Shown here: positions 20,455-28,922 of the stretch, piece by piece
How positions within the stretch are numbered: the stretch's first letter is position 1
Layout of the letters: each line of letters opens with the position of its first letter
Assembly: GCA_013393545.1 (NCBI GenBank)
Contig: JABXHG010000574.1
Location: forward strand, 1-49,685
From: Alteromonadaceae bacterium
Lineage (GTDB): Bacteria; Pseudomonadota; Gammaproteobacteria; Pseudomonadales; Oleiphilaceae
Direction of reading: 5' to 3'
Length of the DNA: 49,685 nt
Translations under genes and position numbers: made by a program
Notes under the pieces: model-generated
What the model was told of the DNA's origin: nothing
What the model saw: the letters and a program-made list of their open reading frames with translations, nothing else
Database searches by the model: none

Positions 20455-22926
20455 TTATGCGTTCATCATGGTGATCTGCTGGATGGCCTGACGCTTTTCC
20501 ACACTCAGCACCAGCCGGGCGTCTTCGGCCACCTGCTGCAGGCCTTCGCCGTAACACAGCAGGCCATTCGGGTCGGCTTCCAGCACCCTGTTTTTCTGCA
20601 TGTTGGCGATGAAGTTGCGGAACAGGGTCTTGTCGAAAAACTCCGGCGCGTTCAGCCCGAACAGGATCGACATGCGTTCGGCCAGCAGCGTGCTTTGTTC
20701 TTCCAGTTCTTCGGCAGTCAGCTTGCCGGAACCGTACTTGCGCAGAATGCCCAGCACAATGTGGTAACGCTCCAGGGTCTGGATGATAAAGCGGGCCAGA
20801 ATGCGCAGGCGGAGCATTGCATCGGTGCCTTCGTCCGGGCGGCCGATGTGGTTGTCGGGCAGCTGTACCAGCAGCTCTTGGGCAATCAGTACATCAATCC
20901 ATTGATCAATAACCGACTCGATGTTTTCCGCCGGGTAGTGCAGGAACAGCTCCGACTGCAGGTATGGGTAGGCGACGGAGGCCAGGAAAGCGATTTTGTC
21001 GCGCCGCAGGCTGTCCTCGTTCTCGAACAGGCTGGCGATCAGCGCCGGCAGCGCGAACAGATGCTGGATATTGTTGCGGTAGTAGGTCATCAGGATGGCG
21101 TTGCTGCCTTCCAGTGCAATGATATCGCCGAGTTTTTGCGGTTGGCGCAAAACCAGCCTCATGCCTTCACAGTAGGCCAGCCAGTCGCGGCCGGAACCGT
21201 CCGGCAGGGTCACCGTTTCGGCATAAGGGTAGGCGCGTAAAAGGGCGGCGTACTGATCCATCAGCCGGATCAGCTGGCCTTCGTCCATGGCCATGCGCTC
21301 GGTGCCCAACAGGGCGGTGGCGGTCAGGCCAATGGGATTGACCGCCACTGCCGCGTTAATACGGCTGGCAACGTTATCGGCCAGGTGGTTAACCACGTTT
21401 GGTAACCATTGCGGACGGTAGTCTTCCGGGTAACTTTCCTCGCGCCAGCCCGGCTGTTGCTGGTCCAGCACCTCGCCGAGGGCGATGGGCTCGCCAAAGT
21501 TCAGCGACACCTTGCCGAAAGAGCTGCCCAGTTTGCGGGCTGTTTTCGCCAGCCCCAGCACGCTCTCTTTTTGTTTCTTCTTGCCTCTTAGCTCGCCCAG
21601 GTATGAGCGGCCTTCCATAACCTTCTCGTAACCGATGTACACCGGCACAAACACAATGGGCTTGCGGTGGTCCCGCAGAAAACTGCGCACGGTCATTGCC
21701 AGCATGCCCGGGCGTGGCTTCAGCATGCGCCCGGTGCGCGAGCGGCCGCCTTCAACAAAATATTCCACCGAGTAGCCCCGGGTGAACATCTGGTGCATGT
21801 ATTCATTGAACACGGTAGCGTACAGCGGGTTGTCTCGAAAACTACGGCGCATGAAAAAGGCCCCGCCTCGGCGCAGGATCGGCCCGACGATAGGCATGTT
21901 CAGGTTGATACCAGCAGCGATGTGAGGCGGCATCAGGCCGTTTTCGTAGAGTACGTAAGACAGCAACAGGTAATCGATGTGCGAGCGGTGGCAGGGGACA
22001 TAGACCACGGCACTGTCCCGGGCAGCTTCCCGGGCCACTTCGATATTGTGAACATCAATGCCTTTGTACAAACGGTTCCACAGCCAGGACAGCAGCCGTT
22101 CCATCACTCGTATGGTGACCACCGACATACTGGCGGCAATCTCGTCGGCGTATTTGTAGGCTTTTATGCGCACTTTTTCTGGCGGCAGGTTTTGTTCTTC
22201 CGCCGTGGTCCTGATGGCGTCCCTGACCGCCTGGGTGCGGACCAGCCCTTCCACCAGCGTGCGACGGTGGGACAGGTCCGGGCCCAGCACCGCCCGGCGG
22301 GTACGCCGGAAATGGGTACGCAGCAGGCGGGCCAGTTTGCGGTTGGCTTTGGCCTCGTGATCCCGGTACTCGGTTACCACCTCCTGCAGTGACAGGGGGG
22401 TATCGAATTGCACGTAGGTATTGCGCCCGTGCACCAGAATGATCAGGAATTTCTGCAGCCGGCCGGCCACCGACCAGGTGTCAGACAGCAACAGCTTGAC
22501 CAGGGATTTCTCCTTGTCCGGCGAGCGGCCCCAGAACAGTGATACCGGCACAATTTGCACGTCGGTGTTTGGGTGCTCCAGGCCGAATTGGACCAATGCG
22601 TTGAACTCGCCGGTGGCTACCGGCTTTTGCCGGCGGCCCCGGAACAGGCCACCAATACGCTTATACAGGCAGAAAAACGAACGTTCCGGCGCCTGTTCAC
22701 CGGGTTGCTGGTGGTGGGCGCCAGGCAGCCCGGCCCGGATAACCTCTTGTTCCAGCACCAGCCGGGCAGACAGCGAGCGGTACTGCAGCACGTAACACAC
22801 GGGCTTTTCCGGATTCAGGCCCAGGGCTTGCGGGCTGTTGCCACTGACCCGAGTGCGCACCCATAAAAACAGGATCTTGCGGAAAAAAGACAGGATCAGG
22901 CGACGAATGCCCTGGTAAAGTCGCAT
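20455..22926 (-). CDS. plsB: Glycerol-3-phosphate 1-O-acyltransferase PlsB
   Basis: Inner-membrane-associated enzyme that acylates glycerol-3-phosphate at position 1, the first step of phospholipid synthesis. The 823-residue protein is full length. The acyltransferase motifs are present in order: VYVPCHRSHIDYLLLSY (the H-x4-D motif), GAFFMRRSF, YFVEGGRSRTGR and the later PIVFVPVYIGYE. The start MRLYQGIRRLILSFFRK is basic and amphipathic, suited to membrane binding. It converges with rsmJ over 42 bases without an obvious terminator and diverges from nudC. Confidence 0.96.
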   Translation of the reverse strand: MRLYQGIRRLILSFFRKILFLWVRTRVSGNSPQALGLNPEKPVCYVLQYRSLSARLVLEQEVIRAGLPGAHHQQPGEQAPERSFFCLYKRIGGLFRGRRQKPVATGEFNALVQFGLEHPNTDVQIVPVSLFWGRSPDKEKSLVKLLLSDTWSVAGRLQKFLIILVHGRNTYVQFDTPLSLQEVVTEYRDHEAKANRKLARLLRTHFRRTRRAVLGPDLSHRRTLVEGLVRTQAVRDAIRTTAEEQNLPPEKVRIKAYKYADEIAASMSVVTIRVMERLLSWLWNRLYKGIDVHNIEVAREAARDSAVVYVPCHRSHIDYLLLSYVLYENGLMPPHIAAGINLNMPIVGPILRRGGAFFMRRSFRDNPLYATVFNEYMHQMFTRGYSVEYFVEGGRSRTGRMLKPRPGMLAMTVRSFLRDHRKPIVFVPVYIGYEKVMEGRSYLGELRGKKKQKESVLGLAKTARKLGSSFGKVSLNFGEPIALGEVLDQQQPGWREESYPEDYRPQWLPNVVNHLADNVASRINAAVAVNPIGLTATALLGTERMAMDEGQLIRLMDQYAALLRAYPYAETVTLPDGSGRDWLAYCEGMRLVLRQPQKLGDIIALEGSNAILMTYYRNNIQHLFALPALIASLFENEDSLRRDKIAFLASVAYPYLQSELFLHYPAENIESVIDQWIDVLIAQELLVQLPDNHIGRPDEGTDAMLRLRILARFIIQTLERYHIVLGILRKYGSGKLTAEELEEQSTLLAERMSILFGLNAPEFFDKTLFRNFIANMQKNRVLEADPNGLLCYGEGLQQVAEDARLVLSVEKRQAIQQITMMNA

Positions 22927-23082
22927 GAACGGTTACTCCGGTGGGGGAACAGAGGGCAAGTCTAACCGGTTGGGGCAGGAGGGCAAAGTGTCGGCCGCTT
23001 TCCGGCAGGTGTGATACATTGACAGCTTGTGACCGTGCGACCGCACATCGGATTTCAACGCTTTAACGGACAACAGACGGCC

Positions 23083-23922
23083 ATGACAACGGATCATAAC
23101 TCTCTCTGGCAGCCCGGGTGGTCGGAACAGTCGCCCGCCGAAGGCGATCGGGTGCTGGCGTTTGCCGGCAATAACCTGCTCAAGCCCGGGGATGACTGGT
23201 TTTTGCGCTGGGGAGGCCCGGAGATGGGGGGCAGCCGGCCGCAGGCCTTATTCATGGGAACCTGGGCGGGAGAGAATCTGTTTGTCACCGGCCTGCCGGA
23301 TTCCGGAGTGCCGGGGGTGGAACTGATCACGCTGCGAGAGGCGTTGCTGGAGCGCACGGGGGCGCCGTCGGAGCTGCTGAATACCGCATTTCAGGTCTGG
23401 CAGTGGTGGCAGGATCACCGTTTTTGCGGTCGCTGCGGCGAGCCCACCGGGCCGCATCCCAGAGAGCGGGCACGCTGGTGCGAGCGTTGTGCCATGCCCT
23501 GGTACCCGCGCATTGCGCCCTGCATTATTACCGTGATTCGCCGGAACGAGCGTTTTCTGCTGGCCAAATCGTCCCGGGTGACTCGTAATTTCTACAGCCT
23601 GATTGCCGGGTTTGTTGAACCGGGCGAGAGCCTGGAACAGGCAGTGGCGCGGGAAGTTATGGAAGAAACCGGTCTGGAAGTGGAAAACATTCGTTATCGC
23701 GCTTCCCAGCCCTGGCCTTTTCCTCACCAGCTGATGGTCGGATTCTTTGCCGATTACAAGGCCGGTGAGCTGCACCTGCAGGAAGACGAACTGGCGGATG
23801 CCGGTTGGTTCAGCGTTGATGATCATCCACCGGTGCCGCCGCCGGCCACCATTGCCGGGCGGTTGATTGCCGCCATGAAAGCGGAAATTGCCGGCGTGGG
23901 AGGGCAGGGCCGTGATGGTTGA
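23083..23922 (+). CDS. nudC: NAD(+) diphosphatase / NAD-RNA decapping hydrolase NudC
   Basis: Nudix hydrolase that cleaves NAD(H) to NMN(H) and AMP and removes NAD caps from RNA. The 279-residue protein has a four-cysteine zinc ribbon (CGRCGEP and WCERCAMPWYPR), the Nudix box GFVEPGESLEQAVAREVMEE and, after it, SQPWPFPHQLM, the motif specific to NADH pyrophosphatases. ATG at 23083 starts the N-terminal domain; an upstream GTG at 23029 would add 18 poorly conserved residues. The last eight bases overlap murI. Confidence 0.95.
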   Translation: MTTDHNSLWQPGWSEQSPAEGDRVLAFAGNNLLKPGDDWFLRWGGPEMGGSRPQALFMGTWAGENLFVTGLPDSGVPGVELITLREALLERTGAPSELLNTAFQVWQWWQDHRFCGRCGEPTGPHPRERARWCERCAMPWYPRIAPCIITVIRRNERFLLAKSSRVTRNFYSLIAGFVEPGESLEQAVAREVMEETGLEVENIRYRASQPWPFPHQLMVGFFADYKAGELHLQEDELADAGWFSVDDHPPVPPPATIAGRLIAAMKAEIAGVGGQGRDG

Positions 23923-24739
23923 ACGCCTGCCCCGGGTACTGGTGTTCGATTCCGGCGTGGGCGGGCTCAGCGTTGCCCGTTGTATCCACCAATACCGGCC
24001 AGATGCCGAACTGGTGTACCTGGCCGACAATGCCAGATTTCCCTACGGCGATCTGGCCGAGCCGGTGGTGGTGGAGCGCTGTTGCCACTTGATTGGCCGG
24101 GCGCTGGAAGAAACCCCGTGTGATGTGATCGTAGTGGCCTGCAATACCGCCAGCACCGTGGCCTTGCCCGCGCTGCGGGCGCAAACCGATGTGCCAGTGG
24201 TGGGCGTGGTGCCGGCGGTAAAACCGGCCGCGGCCAGCACGGAAAACCACAGAATTGGTGTGTTAGCCACCCCGGCGACGATTCAACGACCCTATCTGGA
24301 CGAGCTGATCGACAGGTTCGCGAAGGACTGCGAAGTGGTTCGGTTGGGGCTGCCGGAGCTGGTGCGCTGGGCTGAAGACCGGGTGGCGGGCAAGACGCCC
24401 CCGCAAGACGATGTTTATCGGGTACTGCGCCCCTTGCGTGACGCGGGGGTAGATACTGTGGTGCTCGGCTGTACCCATTACCCCTTGCTGTTGCCCTGGT
24501 TGCAGGCCGCGCTGCCGCAGGTCCGGCACTGGGTGGATTCAGGCCCGGCCATTGCCCGCCGGGTGGATGATCTGCTGGCCAGGGCCGGCTTTGTCGCCAT
24601 GGCAAACCGGGCCACCGCCGACAAGGGCGCGGTGGTCAAGGTGCACTTTACCGGCGTGGAACCGGCCAATCTTGACCGCTTCATAGCGGATTTGGGGTTG
24701 CGCCGGGTTTTGCGTACAATCGCTGGCAACAACTTGTAA
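23915..24739 (+). CDS. murI: Glutamate racemase
   Basis: Produces D-glutamate for peptidoglycan. The 274-residue protein has LVFDSGVGGLSVA, YLADNARFPYG, the first catalytic cysteine Cys76 in VVACNTASTVALPALR, and the second in VLGCTHYPLLLP. ATG at 23915 overlaps nudC by eight bases; a longer frame from 23888 lies inside nudC. The coupling suggests a nudC-murI operon that may continue into the response regulator 12 bases downstream. Confidence 0.96.
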   Translation: MVERLPRVLVFDSGVGGLSVARCIHQYRPDAELVYLADNARFPYGDLAEPVVVERCCHLIGRALEETPCDVIVVACNTASTVALPALRAQTDVPVVGVVPAVKPAAASTENHRIGVLATPATIQRPYLDELIDRFAKDCEVVRLGLPELVRWAEDRVAGKTPPQDDVYRVLRPLRDAGVDTVVLGCTHYPLLLPWLQAALPQVRHWVDSGPAIARRVDDLLARAGFVAMANRATADKGAVVKVHFTGVEPANLDRFIADLGLRRVLRTIAGNNL

Positions 24740-24751
24740 GGAATCTGTTGA

Positions 24752-25417
24752 ATGACACAAACAATCATCATTGCTGATGATCATCCGCTGTTCCGGGCAG
24801 CATTGAAGCAGGCGGTGACTCAGGCAGTGCCGGATGCCAGCACGGTGGAAGTCGACAGCATCAAGTCATTGCAGGCGGCAGTGGAATCCCACCCGGACGC
24901 CGACCTTATTCTTCTGGATCTGACCATGCCCGGTGCCCACGGTTTCTCGGGGCTGGTGTTCATGCGTGGCCAGTATCCCGGCCTGCCGGTAGTGGTGGTA
25001 TCCGGTTCCGAGGATTTGCAGGTAATGCGCCGTTCCATTGATTATGGCGCCTCTGGTTTCATTCCCAAATCCGCTCCGCTGCCCACGATTACGCTGGCGA
25101 TTCAGGCGGTGTTGGAAGGGGATGTCTGGTTGCCGGACGGCATCGCCGAGAAGATCGAGCGCATGCAGGCAGAGGCGACCGATTTTTCCGACCGGCTGGC
25201 GTCACTCACACCGCAGCAGTTCCGTGTACTGGGGATGCTGGCGGAAGGTTTGTTGAACAAGCAGATTGCCTACGATCTGGATGTGTCTGAGGCGACCATC
25301 AAGGCGCATATCACGGCGGTGTTCCGCAAGCTGGGTGTACGTAACCGCACTCAGGCGGTGATTGCGATTCAGCAGATGGAGATTGATCCGGCGGATCAGT
25401 CTTTGTCCGGGGGCTGA
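24752..25417 (+). CDS. LuxR-family response regulator (ErdR/AgmR-like)
   Basis: Two-domain transcription regulator of 221 residues. The receiver has the acidic pair Asp9/Asp10, the phosphorylation site Asp56 in LILLDLTMPG and Lys106 in GFIPKSAPL. The C-terminal LuxR-type helix-turn-helix starts LTPQQFRVLGMLAEGLLNKQ and includes VSEATIKAHITAVFRKLGV. By recall it most resembles the ErdR/AgmR group that controls acetate, ethanol and acetyl-CoA metabolism in Pseudomonas; this is not proven from sequence alone. No partner kinase is adjacent. A GGAATC before the ATG can serve as ribosome binding site. Palindromic element B begins 24 bases after the stop. Confidence 0.9.
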   Translation: MTQTIIIADDHPLFRAALKQAVTQAVPDASTVEVDSIKSLQAAVESHPDADLILLDLTMPGAHGFSGLVFMRGQYPGLPVVVVSGSEDLQVMRRSIDYGASGFIPKSAPLPTITLAIQAVLEGDVWLPDGIAEKIERMQAEATDFSDRLASLTPQQFRVLGMLAEGLLNKQIAYDLDVSEATIKAHITAVFRKLGVRNRTQAVIAIQQMEIDPADQSLSGG

Positions 25418-25440
25418 TAAAAGCAATTAAGCAAGTGCCC

Positions 25441-25632
25441 AAGCAAGCGGGTAGGGCTTTCCAAAACACGCTGTTAATACATCCCTGTAGCGCTCGAGCT
25501 CCGCCCTTCAGCGCTAATTGCTCCTGCGTCGCGCTGAAGGTCCAGGGCAGGCCATCCTTGGCCAGCCCGTGAAGAGCGTTCGCTCTTCACCCATGGCTCC
25601 GCACGGTTTTGGAAAGCCCTACCCGCTCGCTT
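25441..25632. repeat. Palindromic element B (expanded form)
   Basis: Second and longest copy of the palindromic family, in the convergent gap between the response regulator and the hydroxyacid dehydrogenase. The arms AGCGGGTAGGGCTTTCCAAAAC (25446-25467, here split as AGCGGGTAGGG and CTTTCCAAAAC) and 25606-25627 are exact complements over 22 bases; AAGC/GCTT pairs extend them. The core starts like element A and then contains three extra hairpins: CCTTCAGCGC with its complement (25505-25514/25531-25540), GGCCATCCTTGGCC (25550-25563), and a ten-base perfect stem with a TT loop (25569-25590). In RNA it could act as a two-way terminator, though it has no U tract. Confidence 0.85.
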
Positions 25633-25659
25633 GTTCAGGCTATGGTGCTAGCCCTCTCC

Positions 25660-26640
25660 TCATTTACTGGCATACCCCAGCTTCTTGTCTACCAAATTAA
25701 AGCGATCCTTTCCCTGCGCCCACAGGTCGAAGTTCTCCAGGAACTGGTCGGTCAGCGCGCGCTTCCAGCCAATGAAGTCCCCGGCCATGTGGGCACTCAT
25801 GGTCACATTTTCATAGTCCCACAGCGGGTGGTCTTCGGGTACGGGTTCTTCTTCGAACACGTCCAGGCCGGCGCCGGCTATTTCGCCATTATCCAGAGCG
25901 CTGATCAGATCGTCGGTCTTCACGATCGGGCCGCGACCGATGTTGATTAGCCGGGCGGTGTTTTTCATGGCCTTGAAGGCTTTCTGGTCAAACAGGCCTT
26001 CGGTTTGGGGCGTCAGTGGGGCGGCGATGACCACAAAATCCGCCAATGGCAGTTGCTCGAACAGGTCGTCGTTGCTGTGAATGGCCTCGAAATCCGGGTC
26101 GTCATCCTTGGCCTTGCGGGCAATGCCGTGGGGTTCCATGCCGATGCCCCTTGCCAGTCGGGCGATCTGGTGGCCGATGGAGCCGGCACCCACAACCAGT
26201 ACCCGTTTTTTATGAACCAGCTCGGTATCGCGGTGTTTCCACTGGTGCTTTTGCTGTAGCCGGATGTTTTGCGGGAAATCCTTGGCAAACATGAGCATGG
26301 TGCAAGCTACGTACTCGGCGATGCCCCGGTCGAAAATACCCCGGGCGTTGGTTACCGTTACGTCACTTTCAATCAGGCCGGGGAACATCAGGGCGTCGAC
26401 GCCAGCGCTGGTGGCGTGAATCCACTGCAGGCGGTCGGCGGCTGGCCAGGCGGCTTCAAATGCCTCGGTGCGGAAGTCGGTCACCATCATCACATCGGTG
26501 CCGGGCAGGGTGTCACGCAGGGTTTGCTCGTCCCAGGCGAAGCGTACTTCGCCGCGTGCTTTCACCTCTTCGATACCGGGTGGTGCGTCTTCACCCGGTG
26601 CAGTCAGTACGGTGATAACAGGCTTATCGGATACTGTCAT
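25660..26640 (-). CDS. D-2-hydroxyacid dehydrogenase, NAD-binding
   Basis: A 326-residue member of the D-isomer-specific 2-hydroxyacid dehydrogenase family, reducing 2-keto acids or oxidising D-hydroxyacids. The Rossmann loop is VLVVGAGSIGHQIARLARG. Catalytic residues are the Arg in NIGRGPIVKTDDL, the Glu in DVFEEEPVP and the His in SAHMAGDFIGW. The substrate cannot be told; the glyoxylate/hydroxypyruvate reductase GhrA-type group is the nearest I can suggest. ATG at 26640. It diverges from the aminotransferase gene, so the pair could share a control region. Confidence 0.88.
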   Translation of the reverse strand: MTVSDKPVITVLTAPGEDAPPGIEEVKARGEVRFAWDEQTLRDTLPGTDVMMVTDFRTEAFEAAWPAADRLQWIHATSAGVDALMFPGLIESDVTVTNARGIFDRGIAEYVACTMLMFAKDFPQNIRLQQKHQWKHRDTELVHKKRVLVVGAGSIGHQIARLARGIGMEPHGIARKAKDDDPDFEAIHSNDDLFEQLPLADFVVIAAPLTPQTEGLFDQKAFKAMKNTARLINIGRGPIVKTDDLISALDNGEIAGAGLDVFEEEPVPEDHPLWDYENVTMSAHMAGDFIGWKRALTDQFLENFDLWAQGKDRFNLVDKKLGYASK

Positions 26641-26789
26641 CGGTCCTCCGGAAAAAATGGTTGCGTCAGCGGAACTTATCTACAGTCTGGTTGCACGCTG
26701 GTTGTGGGTCAAGCCTGCTTGCTCCGGCGATCTTTACTGGCTAACCTGCAGGGGTATTCAACAATTTAGCCTGTATTCAGGAGGTGTGT

Positions 26790-28016
26790 ATGGCAGAGGC
26801 CGTCAACAAGGACACCGGCCGCACCGGGCCGCGGAAAATGAAGTATCGCAAAGCGAAGGCCAGCTGGAACCCTGCCATGCAGGCCATTCCGGTGTCTGGT
26901 ATTCGCCGGTTGGTGAACATGGCGGCGGACATGAGCGATGTTATCCATCTCTCGATCGGGCAGCCGGACCTGCCCACGCCCAAGCACATCATCGACGCTT
27001 ACGTGGATGCGCTGAACGCGGGCCAGACCGGTTACACCATGGATGCTGGCCTGCCGGAGCTGCTCAATGCTCTGGCGGAGTACTACGGCAAGCGTTACAA
27101 CCGGGAGCTGAGCCCGGAGAACATCCTGATCACCAGTGGTGCCACCGAGGCCCTGTACCTGGCCATTTCGGCCACCTCGGCGCCGGGCCGCCAGTTCCTG
27201 GTGACCGATCCCTCGTTCCTGCTGTATGCGCCGTTGATCCGCATGAACGGCGGTGAGGTGAAGTACATTCCCACCCGCGCGGAGAACAATCACCAGCTGG
27301 ACCCGGACGATGTGATCCGTGCCATGGGCTCGCGCACCTTTGCGTTGATTCTGAACAACCCGAACAACCCCACCGGTGCCGTGTACCCGCGCAGCACCGT
27401 GGAAACCATCATGGAAGAGTGCGCGTACCGGGGCATCCAGGTGTACGCCGACGAAGTGTACGACCACATGATTTTTGATGACGACGAGTTCGCCAGTGTG
27501 CTGAATTGCTCCATGGACCTGGACAACGTCATGTGCATCAGCAGTTTCTCAAAAACCTACAGCATGGCGGGCCTGCGGGTAGGTTGGGTGATCTCCAGTC
27601 AGGCGGCGATCAAGTCACTGCGCCGGTACCACATGTTTACCACCTCGGTGGCCAATACGCCGGCCCAGTTTGCCGGCGTGGCGGCACTCACGGCCGACCA
27701 GAAATGCGTGAATGATATGGTGGATATTTATCGCCAGCGTCGGGACCGCATCGTCGAGCTGGTTGACCAGACGCCGCACCTGACCGGCTACAAACCGGGC
27801 GGCGCGTTCTACGCCTTTCCGAACCTGCCGCCTCATGTGGACGGCTCGGATCTGGCGTTGCGCATGCTCAAGGAGACTGGCGTTTGTGCGGTGCCCGGCG
27901 ATGCCTTCGGGGATGACTGCGGTAACGCGCTTCGGTTCAGTTTCGCCACCAGTTGTGAGCGGATTGAAGAGGCGTTTGACCGCATCATTCCGTGGATGGC
28001 CAAACAGCAGTTCTGA
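26790..28016 (+). CDS. Class I PLP-dependent aminotransferase
   Basis: A 408-residue fold-type I aminotransferase. Seen motifs: HLSIGQPDLPTPKHI, the TSGATEALYLA PLP-phosphate loop, NNPNNPTG, YADEVYDHM and the PLP lysine in SFSKTYSMAGLRVGW; the Arg binding the substrate carboxylate is in LRFSFATS. AGGAGGTG at 26779-26786 fixes the ATG at 26790. The substrate is unknown; aspartate/alanine-type transaminases look alike at this level. A small CPXCG protein follows six bases downstream, so they are probably co-transcribed. Confidence 0.9.
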   Translation: MAEAVNKDTGRTGPRKMKYRKAKASWNPAMQAIPVSGIRRLVNMAADMSDVIHLSIGQPDLPTPKHIIDAYVDALNAGQTGYTMDAGLPELLNALAEYYGKRYNRELSPENILITSGATEALYLAISATSAPGRQFLVTDPSFLLYAPLIRMNGGEVKYIPTRAENNHQLDPDDVIRAMGSRTFALILNNPNNPTGAVYPRSTVETIMEECAYRGIQVYADEVYDHMIFDDDEFASVLNCSMDLDNVMCISSFSKTYSMAGLRVGWVISSQAAIKSLRRYHMFTTSVANTPAQFAGVAALTADQKCVNDMVDIYRQRRDRIVELVDQTPHLTGYKPGGAFYAFPNLPPHVDGSDLALRMLKETGVCAVPGDAFGDDCGNALRFSFATSCERIEEAFDRIIPWMAKQQF

Positions 28017-28022
28017 TGCGTT

Positions 28023-28214
28023 ATGCCAGCTCTTGATTCGGTCATGATCCAATGCCCCTACTGTTGGGAAATGCTGGATATCAGCGTTGACCCTTCAGTA
28101 GAGGAGCAGGAGTACGTGGAAGATTGCCAGGTATGCTGCAATCCGATACTGATTTCGGTGGTGATCAGTGCGGATGGCACGCCCCAGGTGGAAGCCAGGG
28201 CAGAAAACGAATAG
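28023..28214 (+). CDS. CPXCG motif-containing cysteine-rich protein
   Basis: A 63-residue protein of the CPXCG family. It has two cysteine pairs, CPYC near residue 11 and CQVCC near residue 35, arranged like a zinc ribbon, followed by a short beta-rich tail and an acidic end. Here the second pair reads C-x2-C-C. The family function is unknown. The ATG is at 28023, directly after the aminotransferase stop, suggesting translational coupling. Confidence 0.82.
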   Translation: MPALDSVMIQCPYCWEMLDISVDPSVEEQEYVEDCQVCCNPILISVVISADGTPQVEARAENE

Positions 28215-28262
28215 CCGCAACTGCGGCTGAACTGAAGACCGATCCTTCGAGATACCCGAACC

Positions 28263-28826
28263 ATGATAACGAAACGATTAACGGGCCTGCTTTTGCTGGT
28301 CAGTGTTTTGCTGGCCAGTGGCTGCGCCAGCTTTTCTCCCTATTCCATTTCACAGGCGCAAATAGAGCGGCACTTGCAGGATGCGGTGGCCGATTTTGAC
28401 CGCCAGCAACTCAACAGCGGTTCGCCGCTCAGTCTGAGCCTGAGTGATGCCGACATTACCCTGGGCCCGGACAGCCGGGATGTGGCGGTGATTGATTTGC
28501 GTGGTCAGGTGGCGCTGAATGCGTTGATGACCAAACTGCCGGTCGATATCGCCCTTAAGCTGGAAGGCGCGCCAGTGTACGACAGTGAGGAAAAGGCGGT
28601 GTATATCCGGCGACTGAATCTGCTGGAAAGCTCCATTGATTCGCCGTTCTTCAAGGGTGATCTGGCACCGGTCACGGATTCGGTGATGCGGGTGGTGGCG
28701 CAAATGCTGGAGACCATGCCGGTGTACCGGCTCGATGAAAGCGACACGACGCAGCGCATGTTCGGCATGGTGCCGATGGACATTCGCGTGGCGCCGGGCC
28801 GGCTGGAATTTGTCATGGCTGAGTAG
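28263..28826 (+). CDS. DUF1439 lipoprotein (YceB-like)
   Basis: A 187-residue predicted lipoprotein. The signal peptide LTGLLLLVSVLLASGC ends in the lipobox LASGC, so the mature protein begins at the cysteine near residue 21 and is probably anchored in the outer membrane. The remainder, with PYSISQAQIERHLQ and MFGMVPMDIRVAPGRLEF, fits the DUF1439 family of lipid-binding-like beta-rich proteins, including E. coli YceB. The function is unknown. A strong terminator follows at 28865. Confidence 0.85.
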   Translation: MITKRLTGLLLLVSVLLASGCASFSPYSISQAQIERHLQDAVADFDRQQLNSGSPLSLSLSDADITLGPDSRDVAVIDLRGQVALNALMTKLPVDIALKLEGAPVYDSEEKAVYIRRLNLLESSIDSPFFKGDLAPVTDSVMRVVAQMLETMPVYRLDESDTTQRMFGMVPMDIRVAPGRLEFVMAE

Positions 28827-28864
28827 AGCCTGAGCGCACGTAGTAAACCGTGCAGGCAGAACGC

Positions 28865-28897
28865 AAAAAGGGAGTGGCCGCGGCCACTCCCTTTTTT
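28865..28897. terminator. Bidirectional intrinsic terminator
   Basis: A perfect palindrome: A-tract, GGGAGTGGCCG, CGGCCACTCCC, T-tract. The GC-rich stem is 11 base pairs with little loop, flanked by five A on one side and six T on the other, so it can terminate both the DUF1439 gene (plus strand) and the tartrate-dehydrogenase-like gene (minus strand), which converge here. Confidence 0.92.
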
Positions 28898-28922
28898 GAG
28901 CTTTTTGGAAATGTAAAGCTGC

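Noticed and set aside
25441..25632. Element B considered as a CRISPR array
   Set aside because: The repeated stems are inverted, not regularly spaced direct repeats, and no cas genes are present anywhere in the window.
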